In this document: piece by piece, positions 23,901-32,639 of the stretch
Layout of the letters: each line of letters begins with the position of its first letter
Numbering within the stretch: position 1 is the first letter of the stretch
DNA from: Bimastos eiseni
Lineage: Eukaryota > Annelida > Clitellata > Crassiclitellata > Lumbricidae
Reading direction: 5' to 3'
Length of the DNA: 64,000 nucleotides
Assembly: GCA_959347315.1 (NCBI GenBank)
Contig: OY365811.1
Span: forward strand, 35,263,574 to 35,327,573
The notes under the pieces: generated by a model
What the model was told of the DNA's origin: nothing
The model's input: the letters and a program-made list of their open reading frames with translations, nothing else
The model's database searches: none
Made by a program: the position numbers and the translations under genes

Positions 23901-24033
23901 GATTTATTGTTTGTTTTAGCAACATCTGACCCAAGACGAATTCGAGGCCGTGTTCTCGATGAGTCACGATGAGTTCTACCGTTTGCCTGAGTGGAAGAGA
24001 AACGACATGAAGACCCGCATCGGTCTTTACTAG
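579..24033 (+). CDS. ABLIM: Actin-binding LIM protein (ABLIM/UNC-115 family), C-terminal half; 15 exons, 5' part outside window
   Basis: Exons: 579-668, 8172-8212, 8514-8573, 9828-9978, 10680-10733, 13835-14011, 14909-15178, 15771-15869, 17508-17558, 18560-18627, 20429-20498, 21197-21246, 21858-21965, 22813-22884 and 23920-24033 (stop TAG). All acceptors are AG and all donors GT, and the phases chain without a break (about 490 codons). The linker has ABLIM-type motifs: [26 protein letters not shown] and [13 protein letters not shown]. The last two exons ([12 protein letters not shown] onward, ending [14 protein letters not shown]) form a villin headpiece, the F-actin-binding module that ends ABLIM and dematin. 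No LIM zinc fingers are visible, so the LIM exons should lie left of base 1. Known family role: LIM/headpiece scaffold linking signalling proteins to actin in axon guidance and muscle. The exon at 579 is the least certain, since it rests on frame, phase and splice sites only. Several exons are very short (41-54 bp). The donor after 8573 is weak (gtttgt). Dematin is the alternative, but the linker motifs favour ABLIM. Confidence 0.9.
710..1290 (-). mobile_element. Degenerate LINE-like repeat, copy 1
   Basis: Bases 765-930 align by eye with 50803-50960 in the same orientation. Shared blocks include TAGTCC, CAGAGGGTCA-like and GTAAGRGTT-like stretches, separated by substitutions and small indels. 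The second copy runs into a reverse-transcriptase remnant read on the minus strand, so this copy is probably the 3' end of the same LINE family. No intact reading frame remains. Boundaries are approximate. Confidence 0.5.
2863..3040. repeat. (TA)n then (ACAT)n compound microsatellite
   Basis: About 60 bases of alternating TA (2863-2924) run into ACAC and then roughly a dozen ACAT/CATA tetranucleotides (2935-2980), followed by another short TATA tract near 3015-3033. The open frames seen here (poly-IY, poly-IH) are products of the repeat and not genes. Such TA tracts are length-unstable and may be mis-assembled. Confidence 0.95.
4155..4660 (+). repeat. Family-D interspersed repeat (SINE-like), split by a MITE
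   Basis: The left part (4172-4210) carries GAGGCTAATAAAACGAAG followed by TTACCAACACTTCATAC. The right part (from 4607) continues actttatacCCATGGCTG. Joined, they match the conserved block of the copies near 4990-5030, 9230-9275 and 36090-36135. This places the family-D insertion before the MITE insertion. Outer boundaries are not visible. Confidence 0.65.
4211..4606. mobile_element. hAT-type MITE, family M1, copy 1 (nested in an older repeat)
   Basis: The element starts TAGGGATGAGCCAAAACTC and ends CGGTTCATCCCTA, which are inverted terminal repeats. The interior aligns along its full length with the element at 38030-38444; shared blocks include ACGAAAATC, GGATTTTTTAA-like and CTAACTAAAA. 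No transposase frame is present, so it is non-autonomous. The flanks are parts of a family-D SINE-like repeat: the left flank ends cttcatac and the right resumes at ctttatac, a 7/8 match to an 8-bp target duplication as expected of hAT elements. A few extra bases (cct) lie between the right terminus and the duplicate. Confidence 0.85.
4858..5040 (+). repeat. Family-D interspersed repeat, second copy
   Basis: The conserved block GAGGCTAAGAAAATGAAGTC, then TTAACACTTCATACTCG and TGACTGACTCAGGG, lies at 4986-5037. The sequence 5' of it (4858-4985) does not clearly match the other copies, so the left edge is a guess. A hallmark of this family in the window is GAGGCTAAGAA followed 20-30 bases later by a CATGGCTG-like motif. 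Confidence 0.55.
5180..5955 (-). pseudogene. 5'-truncated CR1-like LINE, reverse transcriptase C-terminal region, frameshifted
   Basis: On the minus strand, 5955-5525 encodes a run with [62 protein letters not shown] and LSYEERL. These are the standard motifs downstream of the catalytic core in CR1-clade reverse transcriptases. The frame then shifts ([10 protein letters not shown]) and shifts again to [21 protein letters not shown] and [10 protein letters not shown], ending at a stop at 5275. The catalytic YADD region is absent, so this is a dead, 5'-truncated copy. Beyond the stop, near 5185-5205, is a repetitive TTATG/TTAAG-like tail as expected for CR1 elements. It lies antisense within an ABLIM intron. 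Confidence 0.9.
6525..6600 (+). repeat. Family-E short interspersed repeat, copy 1
   Basis: The segment with GACCCATTAAAACGGGCAGC, then GAGGGATCTGATCTGATAAA and TGCATTGAAAGT, aligns by eye with 45214-45275 and 54968-55033 in the same orientation. About 60 bases are shared. Nothing coding is present and no larger element could be delimited. Confidence 0.5.
7500..7790. promoter_or_regulatory. CpG-rich stretch, possible internal promoter of ABLIM
   Basis: This stretch contains many CG dinucleotides (CGCGGCGC, GTCGCTG, AGCGGATTAGTCGG, GGCGGCAGCGTCG) in otherwise AT-rich, CpG-poor intron sequence. It lies about 0.4-1 kb upstream of exons 8172-8212 and 8514-8573, the second of which begins with an in-frame ATG. 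ABLIM genes are known to use internal promoters to make short, LIM-less isoforms. No TATA box or first-exon donor was identified, so this is inference from composition and position. Confidence 0.3.
8701..8790. repeat. (ATT)n microsatellite
   Basis: Mostly uninterrupted ATT/TTA trinucleotides run between 8704 and 8775 in the intron after exon 8514-8573, with a few substitutions (TTTTTATTG). The surrounding intron (8574-9827) otherwise holds a short TATATAT tract at 8908-8922 and a family-D repeat at 9091-9290. Confidence 0.9.
9091..9290 (+). repeat. Family-D interspersed repeat, third copy
   Basis: It contains CCCTGCCAGGGCAG near 9127-9140 and GAGGCTAAGAAAGTGAAG with TCACTAACACTTTATAACC and ATGGCTGCCTCAC at 9228-9280. 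Both blocks, in the same order and at similar spacing, recur on the minus strand at 61631-61800. That defines a roughly 190-bp repeat unit. Confidence 0.6.
12522..12735 (+). other. Unassigned acidic open segment ending near a GTGAGT donor-like site
   Basis: From ATG at 12522, one frame encodes [16 protein letters not shown] and continues acidic ([10 protein letters not shown]) to a stop at 12669. A second frame, open from about 12635, encodes [15 protein letters not shown] and runs into GTGAGT at 12716. Sequence upstream contains a TTTATAAA motif at 12441-12448 and two CACGTG sites further up. I recognise no domain. It could be an alternative ABLIM first exon damaged by a frameshift or sequencing error, a remnant of a transposase gene with an acidic N-terminus, or chance. 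Confidence 0.25.
13302..13636 (-). mobile_element. tRNA-derived SINE (family S1) with tRNA-like head present three times
   Basis: Read on the minus strand, the body matches the SINE at 24641-24882: GGTTCGAG B box, then CTTGAGCAAGTCCTTCGTGC, ACAACTGCAATTG, GCACTTCTGAGC and GAAGGGCGATATCAAATTT. The 61-bp head, from A box (TGGCTGATCGGTTAGCGCG) to B-box core (GGGTTCG), is tandemly repeated at 13454-13514, 13515-13575 and 13576-13636 with very few differences. Pol III promoters of tRNA-type SINEs consist of these two boxes, so this copy carries three A boxes and three B boxes. It is antisense to ABLIM. Confidence 0.85.
13738..13807. mobile_element. Short palindromic repeat (family F), copy 1
   Basis: The two ends are near-perfect inverted copies: CCCTTTAACGACCAGC on the left and GCTGGTTGTTAAATGG on the right, in about 70 bp. 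The whole segment aligns with 54896-54963, which has the same inverted ends with substitutions. It is too short to encode anything. It may be a tiny MITE or a solo terminal structure of a larger element. Confidence 0.55.
14111..14235. repeat. Diverged minisatellite, about 15-25 bp units
   Basis: Variants of the phrase ATACCTGNTGAAGAT occur six times (for example tgatacctgatgaaga, ggtacctggtgaagg, tacctgctgaagatg). They are strongly diverged from one another, so this is an old array. It sits in an ABLIM intron. A second small array, units like TTTGATCTGGGTGGT, lies at 14537-14623. Confidence 0.55.
15225..15420. repeat. CA/CACT-rich low-complexity tract
   Basis: The tract consists of interleaved CACACTC and CACAAACAC units with no fixed period, starting just downstream of the ABLIM exon that ends at 15178. 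It has no coding potential. Confidence 0.85.
16110..16190 (-). repeat. LINE 3'-tail stem-loop repeat (family T) with CATT microsatellite cap
   Basis: ATTTATATAGCACCCCTTCT, a short spacer, then CTACTCAGAAGTGCTCCC follow a (CATT)n run. On the minus strand this reads as an imperfect stem-loop followed by CTATATAAAT and a microsatellite. The same structure recurs more than ten times in the window, and at 63655-63855 it directly follows a reverse-transcriptase C-terminus. It is therefore read as a LINE 3' end. Confidence 0.6.
16360..16756. repeat. 41-bp minisatellite, 9.7 near-identical copies
   Basis: The unit begins CTAGATCAAGGGGACCATGT and continues TGGAGGAAGAACTTAAGATAG (41 bp). By eye the copies are identical except for the first few bases of the first unit, pointing to very recent expansion or ongoing homogenisation. 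It abuts a LINE remnant (16757-16990, minus strand) inside an ABLIM intron. Copy number may differ between alleles, and an assembly could have mis-counted it. Confidence 0.95.
16757..16990 (-). pseudogene. LINE (L2-like) reverse transcriptase C-terminal remnant
   Basis: Minus-strand reading gives [20 protein letters not shown] then [10 protein letters not shown]. This matches the conserved post-catalytic segment of L2/CR1-group elements, where the usual form is like TRTPKHDHITPVLKSLHW. The same segment occurs at 51200-51300 (minus) and about 54150-54240 (plus), so one family left several fragments here. No intact frame remains. Confidence 0.75.
17583..17660 (-). repeat. Family-T stem-loop tail with a perfect 9-bp stem
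   Basis: AGCGCCTCT and AGAGGCGCT flank a 15-base loop (TCAAGAAATCTACTC), a perfect 9-bp hairpin, preceded by an AT-rich TTATTTATTTTTTATT tract. This is the best-preserved copy of the dispersed tail. It lies 25 bases after the donor of the ABLIM exon ending at 17558. Confidence 0.75.
18963..20190. repeat. 18-bp minisatellite, about 68 copies
   Basis: The unit is AAATACATGTGCAAAGGG, with common variants ATTTGC for ATGTGC, GCGAAG for GCAAAG, GGCAAT for GGAAAT and GGAAAAT. Because 18 is a multiple of three and no frame of the unit holds a stop, several frames on both strands stay open for 260-440 codons, giving repetitive peptides such as GNTFAK or KYICKG. This is an arithmetic result and not evidence of translation. 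The array fills most of the ABLIM intron 18628-20428. The GCGAAG variant is always followed by an ATGTGC unit, showing that multi-unit blocks have been duplicated. Confidence 0.97.
22813..24033 (+). other. Villin headpiece domain of the ABLIM-like gene (two exons plus intron)
   Basis: Exon 22813-22884 starts [18 protein letters not shown] and exon 23920-24033 carries [18 protein letters not shown] followed by [12 protein letters not shown] and a terminal aromatic residue before TAG. The hydrophobic core (F..VF.M....F..LP.WK) and the C-terminal basic and aromatic residues match the headpiece that binds F-actin in villin, dematin and ABLIM. The intron phase between the exons is 0. The family usually ends in ..LF; here it ends in ..LY, a conservative change. 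The 1-kb intron between them contains only simple (ATTG)-rich sequence near 23795-23885 and no visible gene. Confidence 0.9.
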
Positions 24034-24640
24034 GATTAGTCTTAATTACTAATTAAGGGAGGGGAACTTCTGTGCTACCTTCAGTTGGTCTATTCCTGGC
24101 GTTTGGTGGACCACGGTGTGTATGTATGTATTGTTTCATTGGACAGATGTTGGCTTCTTGTATCTTTTCAACTTGTGCACTGATGAAAAGTTTAGAAGGC
24201 AAGTTCCGAGTTTTGTGGTCTTTGACAAAACTGATGAAATTCCGAAAGTCTGTTTGCAGTTGTGGGCATTATATTTTATGTGCCAGAAAATGGAGCATTT
24301 CGAATCTGTAAGGGACCACACCAAATCTATGTTTGCAATGGTAGTCGCAGAGAGAGGTTGAACTCTGATAGCCACCTTCGTTTTTCCCATTATAATGTGC
24401 CCCTAGCTGCCCAATAGAGATCCAATGAAAATGACTGTCTGGGAAGTTGGCATGTGTAACGAATGTTATGTGTTTGTTTGAGGTATATTATGGTTATTTT
24501 CCAAGAATTCTAACTAAGTATGTCACTTGTAAGGTTCTGGATAGTTGATAAAGAAAGGCGAATTTTGTGGAACTGAGAAGGCATAGCTTGAAATGACTTC
24601 GTTCTCTTTTCTCAATTGTCTAACTTGTGTTTGCCATTAG

Positions 24641-24882
24641 CACAGTGGCCGATCGGTTAGAGCGGTCGGCCTGTAACGCTTAGTGTGCACTGAGCGAGCG
24701 GGTTCGAGTCTCAGCCGGGGAGTCACCGTGTAGGGATCTTGAGCAAGTCCTTCGTGCACAACTGCTCTCCAGTACAACTGCAATTGCAGTTGCCGTCGAG
24801 GCATGTCTGTGCACTTCTGAGCTAAAAATGTTGGGGAAGAAGGGCGATATCAAATTTCGGTAATAATAATAATAATAATAAT
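24641..24882 (+). mobile_element. tRNA-derived SINE (family S1), single-head copy
   Basis: A box AGTGGCCGATCGGTTAGAGC and B box GGTTCGAGTCTC lie about 50 bases apart. The unrelated body follows (CTTGAGCAAGTCCTTCGTGC, CAACTGCAATTGCAG, GCACTTCTGAGC, GAAGGGCGATATCAAATTTC), then a (TAA)n tail at 24860-24882. This is the classical layout of a Pol III-transcribed SINE. The anticodon-arm region is degenerate; the head looks most like a Ser/Leu-type tRNA, but that is a guess. The second copy is at 13302-13636. Confidence 0.88.
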
Positions 24883-27065
24883 TAGTTGGTATGTTATGGA
24901 CATGTGTGTAAAGTGCAAAAAAAGATGTGGAGTGAGAGAAAAACATACTCAACTGTTGAAAAACAAACGCACTGATCTAGTGAATAGACACCAAGACTCT
25001 GCTAGCCAATAAGAAAGTGGTTTCATGATAGGCAAAATCTATGGCACTCGTACGATATTTTAAAAAGCTAGGTCTCTTGACCCATGGGAGACTGGAATGT
25101 ATTCAGAGATGGACTAACATTATAAATTGTAATCCTGAGATTTCGTAATGCCAAGTCCCCTGTGTTATCAGTGACAATTCTGGTTACTGATTACAAAGTG
25201 AGTTGATAAGTTCAGTAGACTATCATTTTCAGGGCATAAGCCATATCAAGGGTTGTTGATGCAGAAGACTAAGAGCAAGGCTGTTTATCAGTTTCCTTGT
25301 GTTGCCTTGTTTTTCTCCTGTCATGGCCTGTTGCACTTTCTCTGCGTCAGTCTCGTCTGCTCTGCTGTAAATAGCCATAAGCAACGGTCGATAGTGGAGA
25401 GCTGTCATTTAGTAGACGCTCATTTCCTAGTCATCTGTTGTGAGAATGTCTGACAAACTTTATGTAGAGCTGCTCAGAATTTATGCCGCATGCAAGCTAG
25501 ATAAATTTAACAGTCATTCTACAGGTATACCTATTAATATCGCCAGACTCATGTCCTATTTCTGATGCGTTCTCTTTCAATATTATTCCTTGGTTGTGTA
25601 TTTCTATCCTTGCAGCATTCTGGTTTCAATGTTAATTTAATGTGCTAGCTACTGTTTGCATATTTACTTCTGATGTGAAATTTTCTGTTACCTTGATCAC
25701 ATTTAACATTTCCTGCTAATCAGGCATTAAGTGGGTGCTTTTTAGCACAGTTCATTGGAATTAATTTGTTTAATCCTGTATCTGGTGACTTGCTGACAGT
25801 AGGGGTAGTCTAGCTGTGTGCAGTGGGCCCATCGCTGACCCACACTGTACCACCAGGGAAGCTTCAGTGACCCAAACAAATGCAACCGAGCAAGATATTG
25901 GTCAACAAATGGTAACTGCTGTTACCATTTGTACTTAAATAATAGTGAATGTAGAAGCTTTCATGGCACAAATAGAATCAATTAATTCGTTTGCTGTTCT
26001 ATAGAACATCAGCCTTTTCTAGTGATTTTTTGGTTAAGCTCAAGGTACCAGGTATGCCATTAGGCGCGTGTGTTAGCTACTCAAAACCATTGATTATAGA
26101 AAATCAGAAAATGTCTTGATGACCCTTTTTCCAGTCGAATCAACATACTTCTGTCAAATGAGTTACTTGTTGAAACTGATGTGCATAATATTCCTAGCTT
26201 TCTGTGATGGTTGAGACTGAGTTTGCTTTTGAATCATTGAAGCAATTCTATGCTGTGTCTGTTACGGAATGTCGAATTCACTTTGAGGCATTCGTTGATT
26301 GAAGCTTTACTTTTGATGTAATCTGTAAACTACAGATGTAATGCTATACATGTGATTTTAACAGACTTTTATAGAGTAGATAAATCTGTAGCCCTGAAAT
26401 GTGTACATGGTACTACAATATTTTGTTATTATTTGCTGAAGTCCCTTGCTTGTTTTTTTTAAATTTCAGTTTTATCTGTTTTTTTCACAATTTTTTACAT
26501 GAAGTAGACCTGTATTTTACACCATGTATGTTCAATTCCTTCTGTCTTTATCCATTTGTTGGGTTCTGCTTACAATTAATTTATGTAGATTCAGTTTTCG
26601 ATATATTTGTGAAGCATTGCTCTCAAATTCGTGCGCTTTGGATTCATGGGTCATTGGTCGATGTGGCTGCACATTGCTTAATGACAAGGTGGTGAAATTG
26701 GAGCTTTGAATGCGAAAATTAGTTCTCCTTCCGAGTCGGTTTGAGACGTGTGACAGTTACTCGTCATTGTCTTTTACCATTAGCTTTCGTAATCTCCAAC
26801 TTTCTAAGTCGCTACTCTGGAGCTGAGCGCAGGGCACCAGCTTGTTCATGAGCATTGTGTTATGTTAGAGGAGTTTTTGAGTGGAGATCCAAGTTCTGTT
26901 GTCAGGGAGGTCAATTGAAGGAGGTAGAGCTGCTGCAAAGAAGGGTTTCGTTTTTCGACAGTAAAACTTGGAAGACTGGATAGATTTGGGCATGAATTCT
27001 TGTAGCAGGTGAGATTTCAATTAGGAGTGATTTCAATTAGGAGTGGAAGTCTGTAAGGAGGATAA

Positions 27066-27549
27066 AGGGCAGTCCACATGTTACGTACGCAGCGAGGGGA
27101 TGGGGTTTCAAATTTCGGCGATTTTGCGTACGGGTGCGTATGGTGGGGGAGGGGTCCCAAAAATATGTACGTACGCGAATATAAATGTCTAATTATGATG
27201 CCCACATTACGGATGTATAAAAATCAGAACTGTAAACCCAATTACAGACTATATTCGTGCTTAATCAATTTTAAATAGTATTAAAACTCTTTAAAATGCA
27301 AATGTTTTATTTCTTCATAACAGTTTAAAAAAATGTAAGCTGTTAAATATGATGCTTAACAAAAATAAATAGCCTGTGGTAAAATCAATGTCTTATAGAT
27401 GTCTTAGCTATTTAACCTTTACAATGGGGGGGGTAGAGCTCAAATGTATGTATGCATGGGGAGGGGTCCACGAAATGTAAGTGGTGTGACAGGCGAGCGG
27501 GGGTCCGAAAATCCGATTTTTTTGCATACGTAATATATGGATGGGCCCT
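27066..27549. mobile_element. DNA transposon-like element with TACGTA-containing inverted ends
   Basis: The left end AGGGCAGTCCACATGTTACG and the reverse complement of the right end AGGGCCCATCCATATATTAC both continue into ACGTA(C/T)GCA. Further in, both carry a GGGGAGGGGTCC-like block (27152-27165 and 27459-27468). Length is about 484 bp, with no transposase frame. Target duplications are not evident, so the superfamily is left open. Elements with this kind of ACGTA-bearing terminus are widespread in invertebrates. Confidence 0.65.
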
Positions 27550-29302
27550 ATCTAGATTAGTCTGAGCTATGTGACACAGTGGGTAAGTGGCAGTATTGGG
27601 TCTGGGGCAAAGGGATAAATAGAGCTTCTGTATGGGCAATTTACTTCTCCAGCTTTACTTGGTGCGATGGATATACGTGATTCCAGTCCGTAATAGAAAG
27701 CTTAAATCCGTCCACTGTATTGAGACTGTTGCTGTTGTTGTACCACTCGATGAAGACTAACGTGATCTTCACGTGTGCTAACCATGTTCCTGCATCCAAG
27801 GCATTTATTGTGTTGTATTGTATTTGTCAATTTATATAGCAGCAGATCTTGCAGAAAATACTATTCTATTAGAAGTCCTTGAAAGTCATTTGGTGTTATG
27901 GGTCTTGCTTTGCTCTCTCTTAGATGCATTCGTACCACTCTGGGCTTTTGGTTTAATACGTGGTCAACACTCCGTCTTAGTCTCATACAGGTTCCATCTT
28001 AGCTGTAAGCAAAGACATTTCTTGTAGTAGTATTCTACAGCTGAATAGTGTTGTGTGTGTGTTTTGTCTTGTAACTATATATATAAACTACCTAAATCTA
28101 AGTGTTCTGTGTCGTGGATTTAACTTTTACTGGCTGTGCTTTAGCTTTCTCGTGTCTCTGAAAACTTGTTCATATGATGTCTGACCTGAGTAGCTCTTGA
28201 AGATGCTGCCCATTAGATAACTAAGTGTAGATAATAATGATTTTTATGCAGACGATGCTGATGACGACGGTTTATGCCAGAGACTTTGTTGAGACGACCC
28301 CACGCTAATGTCGGAATCGCTTTACTTTGCAACAACCAACACCAGTGTTCAACTGTTAATGTAAAGAAATTATTCAAAAGGACCTATTAATATGTACCAA
28401 TACCAATTTGTTGTTTTGCAATAATGACCTTAAATTATCAGTTAAAGAATTAGGGAAAAAGAGCAGAACAGTTGGGTTGTATATCTTGCATGTATGTTTA
28501 CTGATGGCTATTTATGTAGTGCCTTTACAAACATTACAAAGGTACACAATCGTAATGTGTTGTAGCTTGACCTTCTGTAGGTCAATGAAAGGGAAAGTTG
28601 TGAGTGACCTGTTGAAGCCCACCAACAAGCCAGAATTATTTAGCCTTACTTTAATGAATGCATTGCTCAACAAGAAATTACTGGTTTCAATAATGTAGTC
28701 GAACATTTATAATCGAAAAGTAGTGTCAAAATCAAACACCAGGAATCGGCATTAATGACTGCAATCTGGCTTCTATGTTGGATTTGAGATTCTTTACTAA
28801 AATTTCACTTGAAGTGGTTGTGGATTGCTGTGCTCTGATAAAGACACTATAGAAGTCATTTGATTTGAGTACGAATGAAACCATGGTTGAAGAGCTTGAA
28901 ACATCTCTTTTTTCTTACTCAATTGCCTTTGCCATTGTGCAATGTTATCTTCCGTGTGTAACCTGAAATTGGCTCATGATGTTAAATACGTAATACTGTC
29001 GTGCGTGTTCTAGTTGGTGTCCATCCTGTGTTACCTCAAGAATCAGGATTCTGATGAAGAAATTTGCATGGGGCAGGATTTGTGTTTCATACTACCTATT
29101 ATGTTCTGATTGTGTTTTCAATGCTACCTTTGGCGCTTTGTAATTGTCGGGATCATGTCAATTGCAGTTGTCTCGGGGATTATTATAAACACCCACTTTA
29201 GATTTACTTGAAAAATTTGTGTTGTGTTTGAATTTGACTTTGGTTTCATTATTCTTGTGATCTCTCTTTCGGGTTCGTATTTTTTATCCGCTGGGATTGT
29301 GT

Positions 29303-29422
29303 AACTGTTGGGATTACACTACTGTTGGGATTACACTACTGTTGGGATTACACTACTGTTGGGATTACACTGCTGTTGGGATTACACTACTGTTTGGATT
29401 ACACTACTGTTTGGATTGTGAT
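29303..29422. repeat. 17-bp minisatellite, about 7 copies
   Basis: Units of TTGGGATTACACTACTG repeat with single-base variants (tgctg for ctactg, tttgg for ttggg). At 29555-29607 a second mini-array of about three GACTTGGATATGTGA (15 bp) units follows. Both are intergenic and non-coding. Confidence 0.85.
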
Positions 29423-31835
29423 TCCATAACGTTTTGGATTATGTTGTATTTATGTTGTTTTTTATCATTTTGGGCTGTGTTACAGTCTTGACTGCTTTCT
29501 TGCAACCTTTCTTGTGATTCTGTTGTAGTTGTTTCTGTGTATGGAGATATGTGAGAATTGGATATTTGAGACTTGGATATGTGAGACTTGGATATGTGAG
29601 ACTTGGTCGACTGCTGTGCATATACACCTGCAAAAACCAGACTGCAACAACATCTAAAGTTGACATTAAATTGCACAAGTTCTTCTTTGTGTTCTTGCTG
29701 GATACCATTGCTAAGATCTGTGTAGATGATGGAGCTCTGTAGTGCCGGGAAGGCCTCTTATTTCATGATCTTTGATGGTGCTTGACTTGGCACTGTTACA
29801 TATAGATGTGTGACCAGAATTCGTTAAGTTTGTGCATGTCCAAACTGCTTGTCCAAAATGCTCATTTTCTTAGTTGTAGATAACGTTCAGACTTTGGAAT
29901 TACGTGAAAGGGTAATTCAATTTGTAATGAAATCCGGAAAAGCGTCCAAAGTTTTGCCAGATGATATTGCTTTGTGTAAAATCTTTGTGCAATGTTTATA
30001 GTCTTTTGTTGCTCATGTCCATTGTCCATTTTTAAACTTATGTCCGTTTATATGTGTGTGGGCATTTGTCTGTTGGACATTTATATGGAGCCTCTTCAGT
30101 TCCTGTTGAAGGCAATGAAAGTACAATGTTGATTATGAATGGGCAGAAGATGTAGATGGTTGCTGTATAATTGTGAATTGCCTATGTTTCTGATACTTAT
30201 AAAGATCTAAGCTTGATGCCATATTTAAGCTTTTTGCAATACAATGATTCACTTTCTGCTTGCAGTCATGTTGATAGTGATATATGCAGTTATGATCTAA
30301 GATATATTTTAAGGGTTTTTCTCTTGGTCATTAGGTAACTGTATACTGCTTAATATCGCACCATTAGATGACGCAGTTATTCTGGTTTATCTTGTCAGTC
30401 TACTTATCAAGGATTAGAAAACTGAACAGGCCATTCTGAATGTTTTTGGCAGTTAAAGTTGCCCCAACCAATGTCTGTGCTTGAGCAAAAAGATTCCTTG
30501 ACCATTTGGTGTGCATAGTATTTTAAGTAAGATCCGTCAACATCAGTTGGTGCATAATACCTTACATAGTATCCTTCAATATAGCTAACTAAGATCCCTC
30601 AACAGGATGGTTGGGTATTACTTTACATAAAGTCTCCGAACAGAAGGGATGTATGGTGCGGTTGGTGCCCGAAGTGAGCTCTTTCAGTGTAGAGGAGTGC
30701 ATACTGCAGTGTGCTCTGTGATGTAAGGTCTATCAACATGTGGGGTGGTTATCTTAGTAGCATATAAGATGAATGAATGAAATGGACACTATAAAGACTA
30801 GTTGAATGTGTGCCCCAATTGCTTTTAGTTCACTCTCAACATTAAAATGCTAAGATCTCTCTTAACAAGAGAGCATATTACCTTACTTTATACAAGTTGA
30901 AACCAGTAAATAGTTGCAGATGACTTCAAAAAATTATGTAAGGGTATGAAGATGCTTTAGGATTTAAGGACTTACTTAATTTAAAGAATGGTCTAAATAG
31001 ATGGCATGTCCAAAATGCAGAGTTGAAAGTAAGGGAGCTGTAACTCTGATATTTTGTAAATACCATGTGAGATTTGAACATTGTGTGCTTAAGTTAAGAT
31101 ATTAGTTTGTTTCTAAAGGAAATTGATTTTGAAAGAAATTGTAGGTTTGTCATTTGAGAGGTGCACCATTTCATGTGACTGTGTTTAAGCTTGGGTTTTT
31201 CATGCTGTTGATTTTGACAAAGACTTTTCGTCAGTTATGGCAGTTAAGAACGTTGTGTGTTTTGTTGACAGTATTCTACATAATGCTATGGAAGCAGTTT
31301 CTGACAGTTGTTTAGAGTTTATCTAAAAATTGCACCAACATTTAAATCATTAACGAATATTCTGACAAGTTTAGTTGATCATTTATCTAAACTGAGATAT
31401 TTAGTGTAGATTCTGAGACAATTATGTGCGCTTCTTGCTGTTTGTCCATTCAGTAGCTTCAGGTTCTGTGCTAAACTATGAGGAGCTTTTTACATTCTCA
31501 CTTGTTTTGCTTTCAAAGCCGTCTTCAATGGTCAAGTCTTGTGCATGCTGAATGGTCAGACGTTTTTAAAATTTCATGTCAGACGTTATATATATGAACC
31601 CGCCATAGGTCAAATGCGTTTCGCTTTTGATAGTTCACGGACAGAGTCTCGTACTCCAAAGCACCGTCTGTGCGTGCATTTAAAGTTTCACTTTTCTCGC
31701 TTGTTCATCTGATTTAGCTTTTACCTTACTTGTAAAATAGTGAGTTTCACTTGTTCATAAAGAAGTCAGCTTTTTCCAGATGGTCTTCTGTCATCTATGC
31801 TATGGATCAAACCAGCAAGTATCGTATCTTTTGAT

Positions 31836-31900
31836 TTATATAGCGCCTGTCGAAGAATAACTATTCAGAGGCACTCTCTGCACAGAAACTCCAGGGAATA
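31836..31900 (-). repeat. Family-T stem-loop tail
   Basis: GATTTATATAGCGCCTGTCG, then AATAACTATTCAGAGGCACT, CTCTGC. This is the same arrangement as the 17583 and 42636 copies, with some stem mismatches. Confidence 0.6.
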
Positions 31901-32358
31901 AGAAACATCTTTAAAGTGCGCGAGAAGCTGATAGAGATATCCAGTCATTAGTTTATAAGATGATAACTGCTCCCATTTGATACATGTTTGCTCCTAAAAT
32001 CATCAAACAACCCTAAGAAAGACTGCCTATATTGCATTTTAGATGCTGTGTTTCTAGACAATGCATGCACAATTATTTTCACAATGTGATCAATGTCCAT
32101 TTAATTTGATGAGCCTGGGATTCGAATGCTGACTGCTTGATTACCATTCCACCTCTAAAAACGTCTTAACTTTAGACCTAAATGATACCAACAAGTTTTA
32201 ACTTTAGATATGACTGACAGTAACAAATCTGAACTTTTGATCTGAATGACAATATTCAAATGACAAGTATAAAGTACAAAGGCATTAAAAAGCTGAAACT
32301 GCAAAATACCTGGGCAACTAAGGTTTATCAGTGAAAATGCAAAATTAGGCTATTGCAC

Positions 32359-32639
32359 CAGGGCTGCAAACATGTTTTTTTTGTTATTTGGTTAATAGTA
32401 AAAGAAATATTTGTAAATTGAATAAAAATATTTAAAAAAAACAAAAAATTGCCTTTTTTAGTTTTTTGTTAAAAAAAGCAAAAATGGCAATTTTTTTTAT
32501 ATTTTTATTCAATTCACTAATATTACTATTATATTACTAATTGTGTGTTATTCAGTCCAAATTCCAAAGGAAAACTTAAAACAAAAAATAAAACAAAAAA
32601 TCTTTTGATTTTTAAAAATCTTGGTTTTTTGCACCTCTG
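32359..32639. mobile_element. hAT-type MITE (family M2) with perfect 8-bp target duplication
   Basis: Ends are CAGGGCTGCAAAC and, inverted, CAGAGGTGCAAAA. The flanking octamer TATTGCAC is present exactly on both sides (32351-32358 and 32640-32647). A CAG-starting terminus and an 8-bp duplication are diagnostic of the hAT superfamily. The interior is A/T homopolymer-rich and partly self-complementary, with no transposase. The perfect duplication suggests a fairly recent insertion. An open frame of 137 codons starting inside this element at 32545 is judged spurious. Confidence 0.88.

Noticed and set aside
24641..24720. Functional tRNA gene
   Set aside because: A and B boxes are present, but the stems do not fold into a cloverleaf with paired acceptor ends, and the sequence continues into a SINE body and (TAA)n tail.
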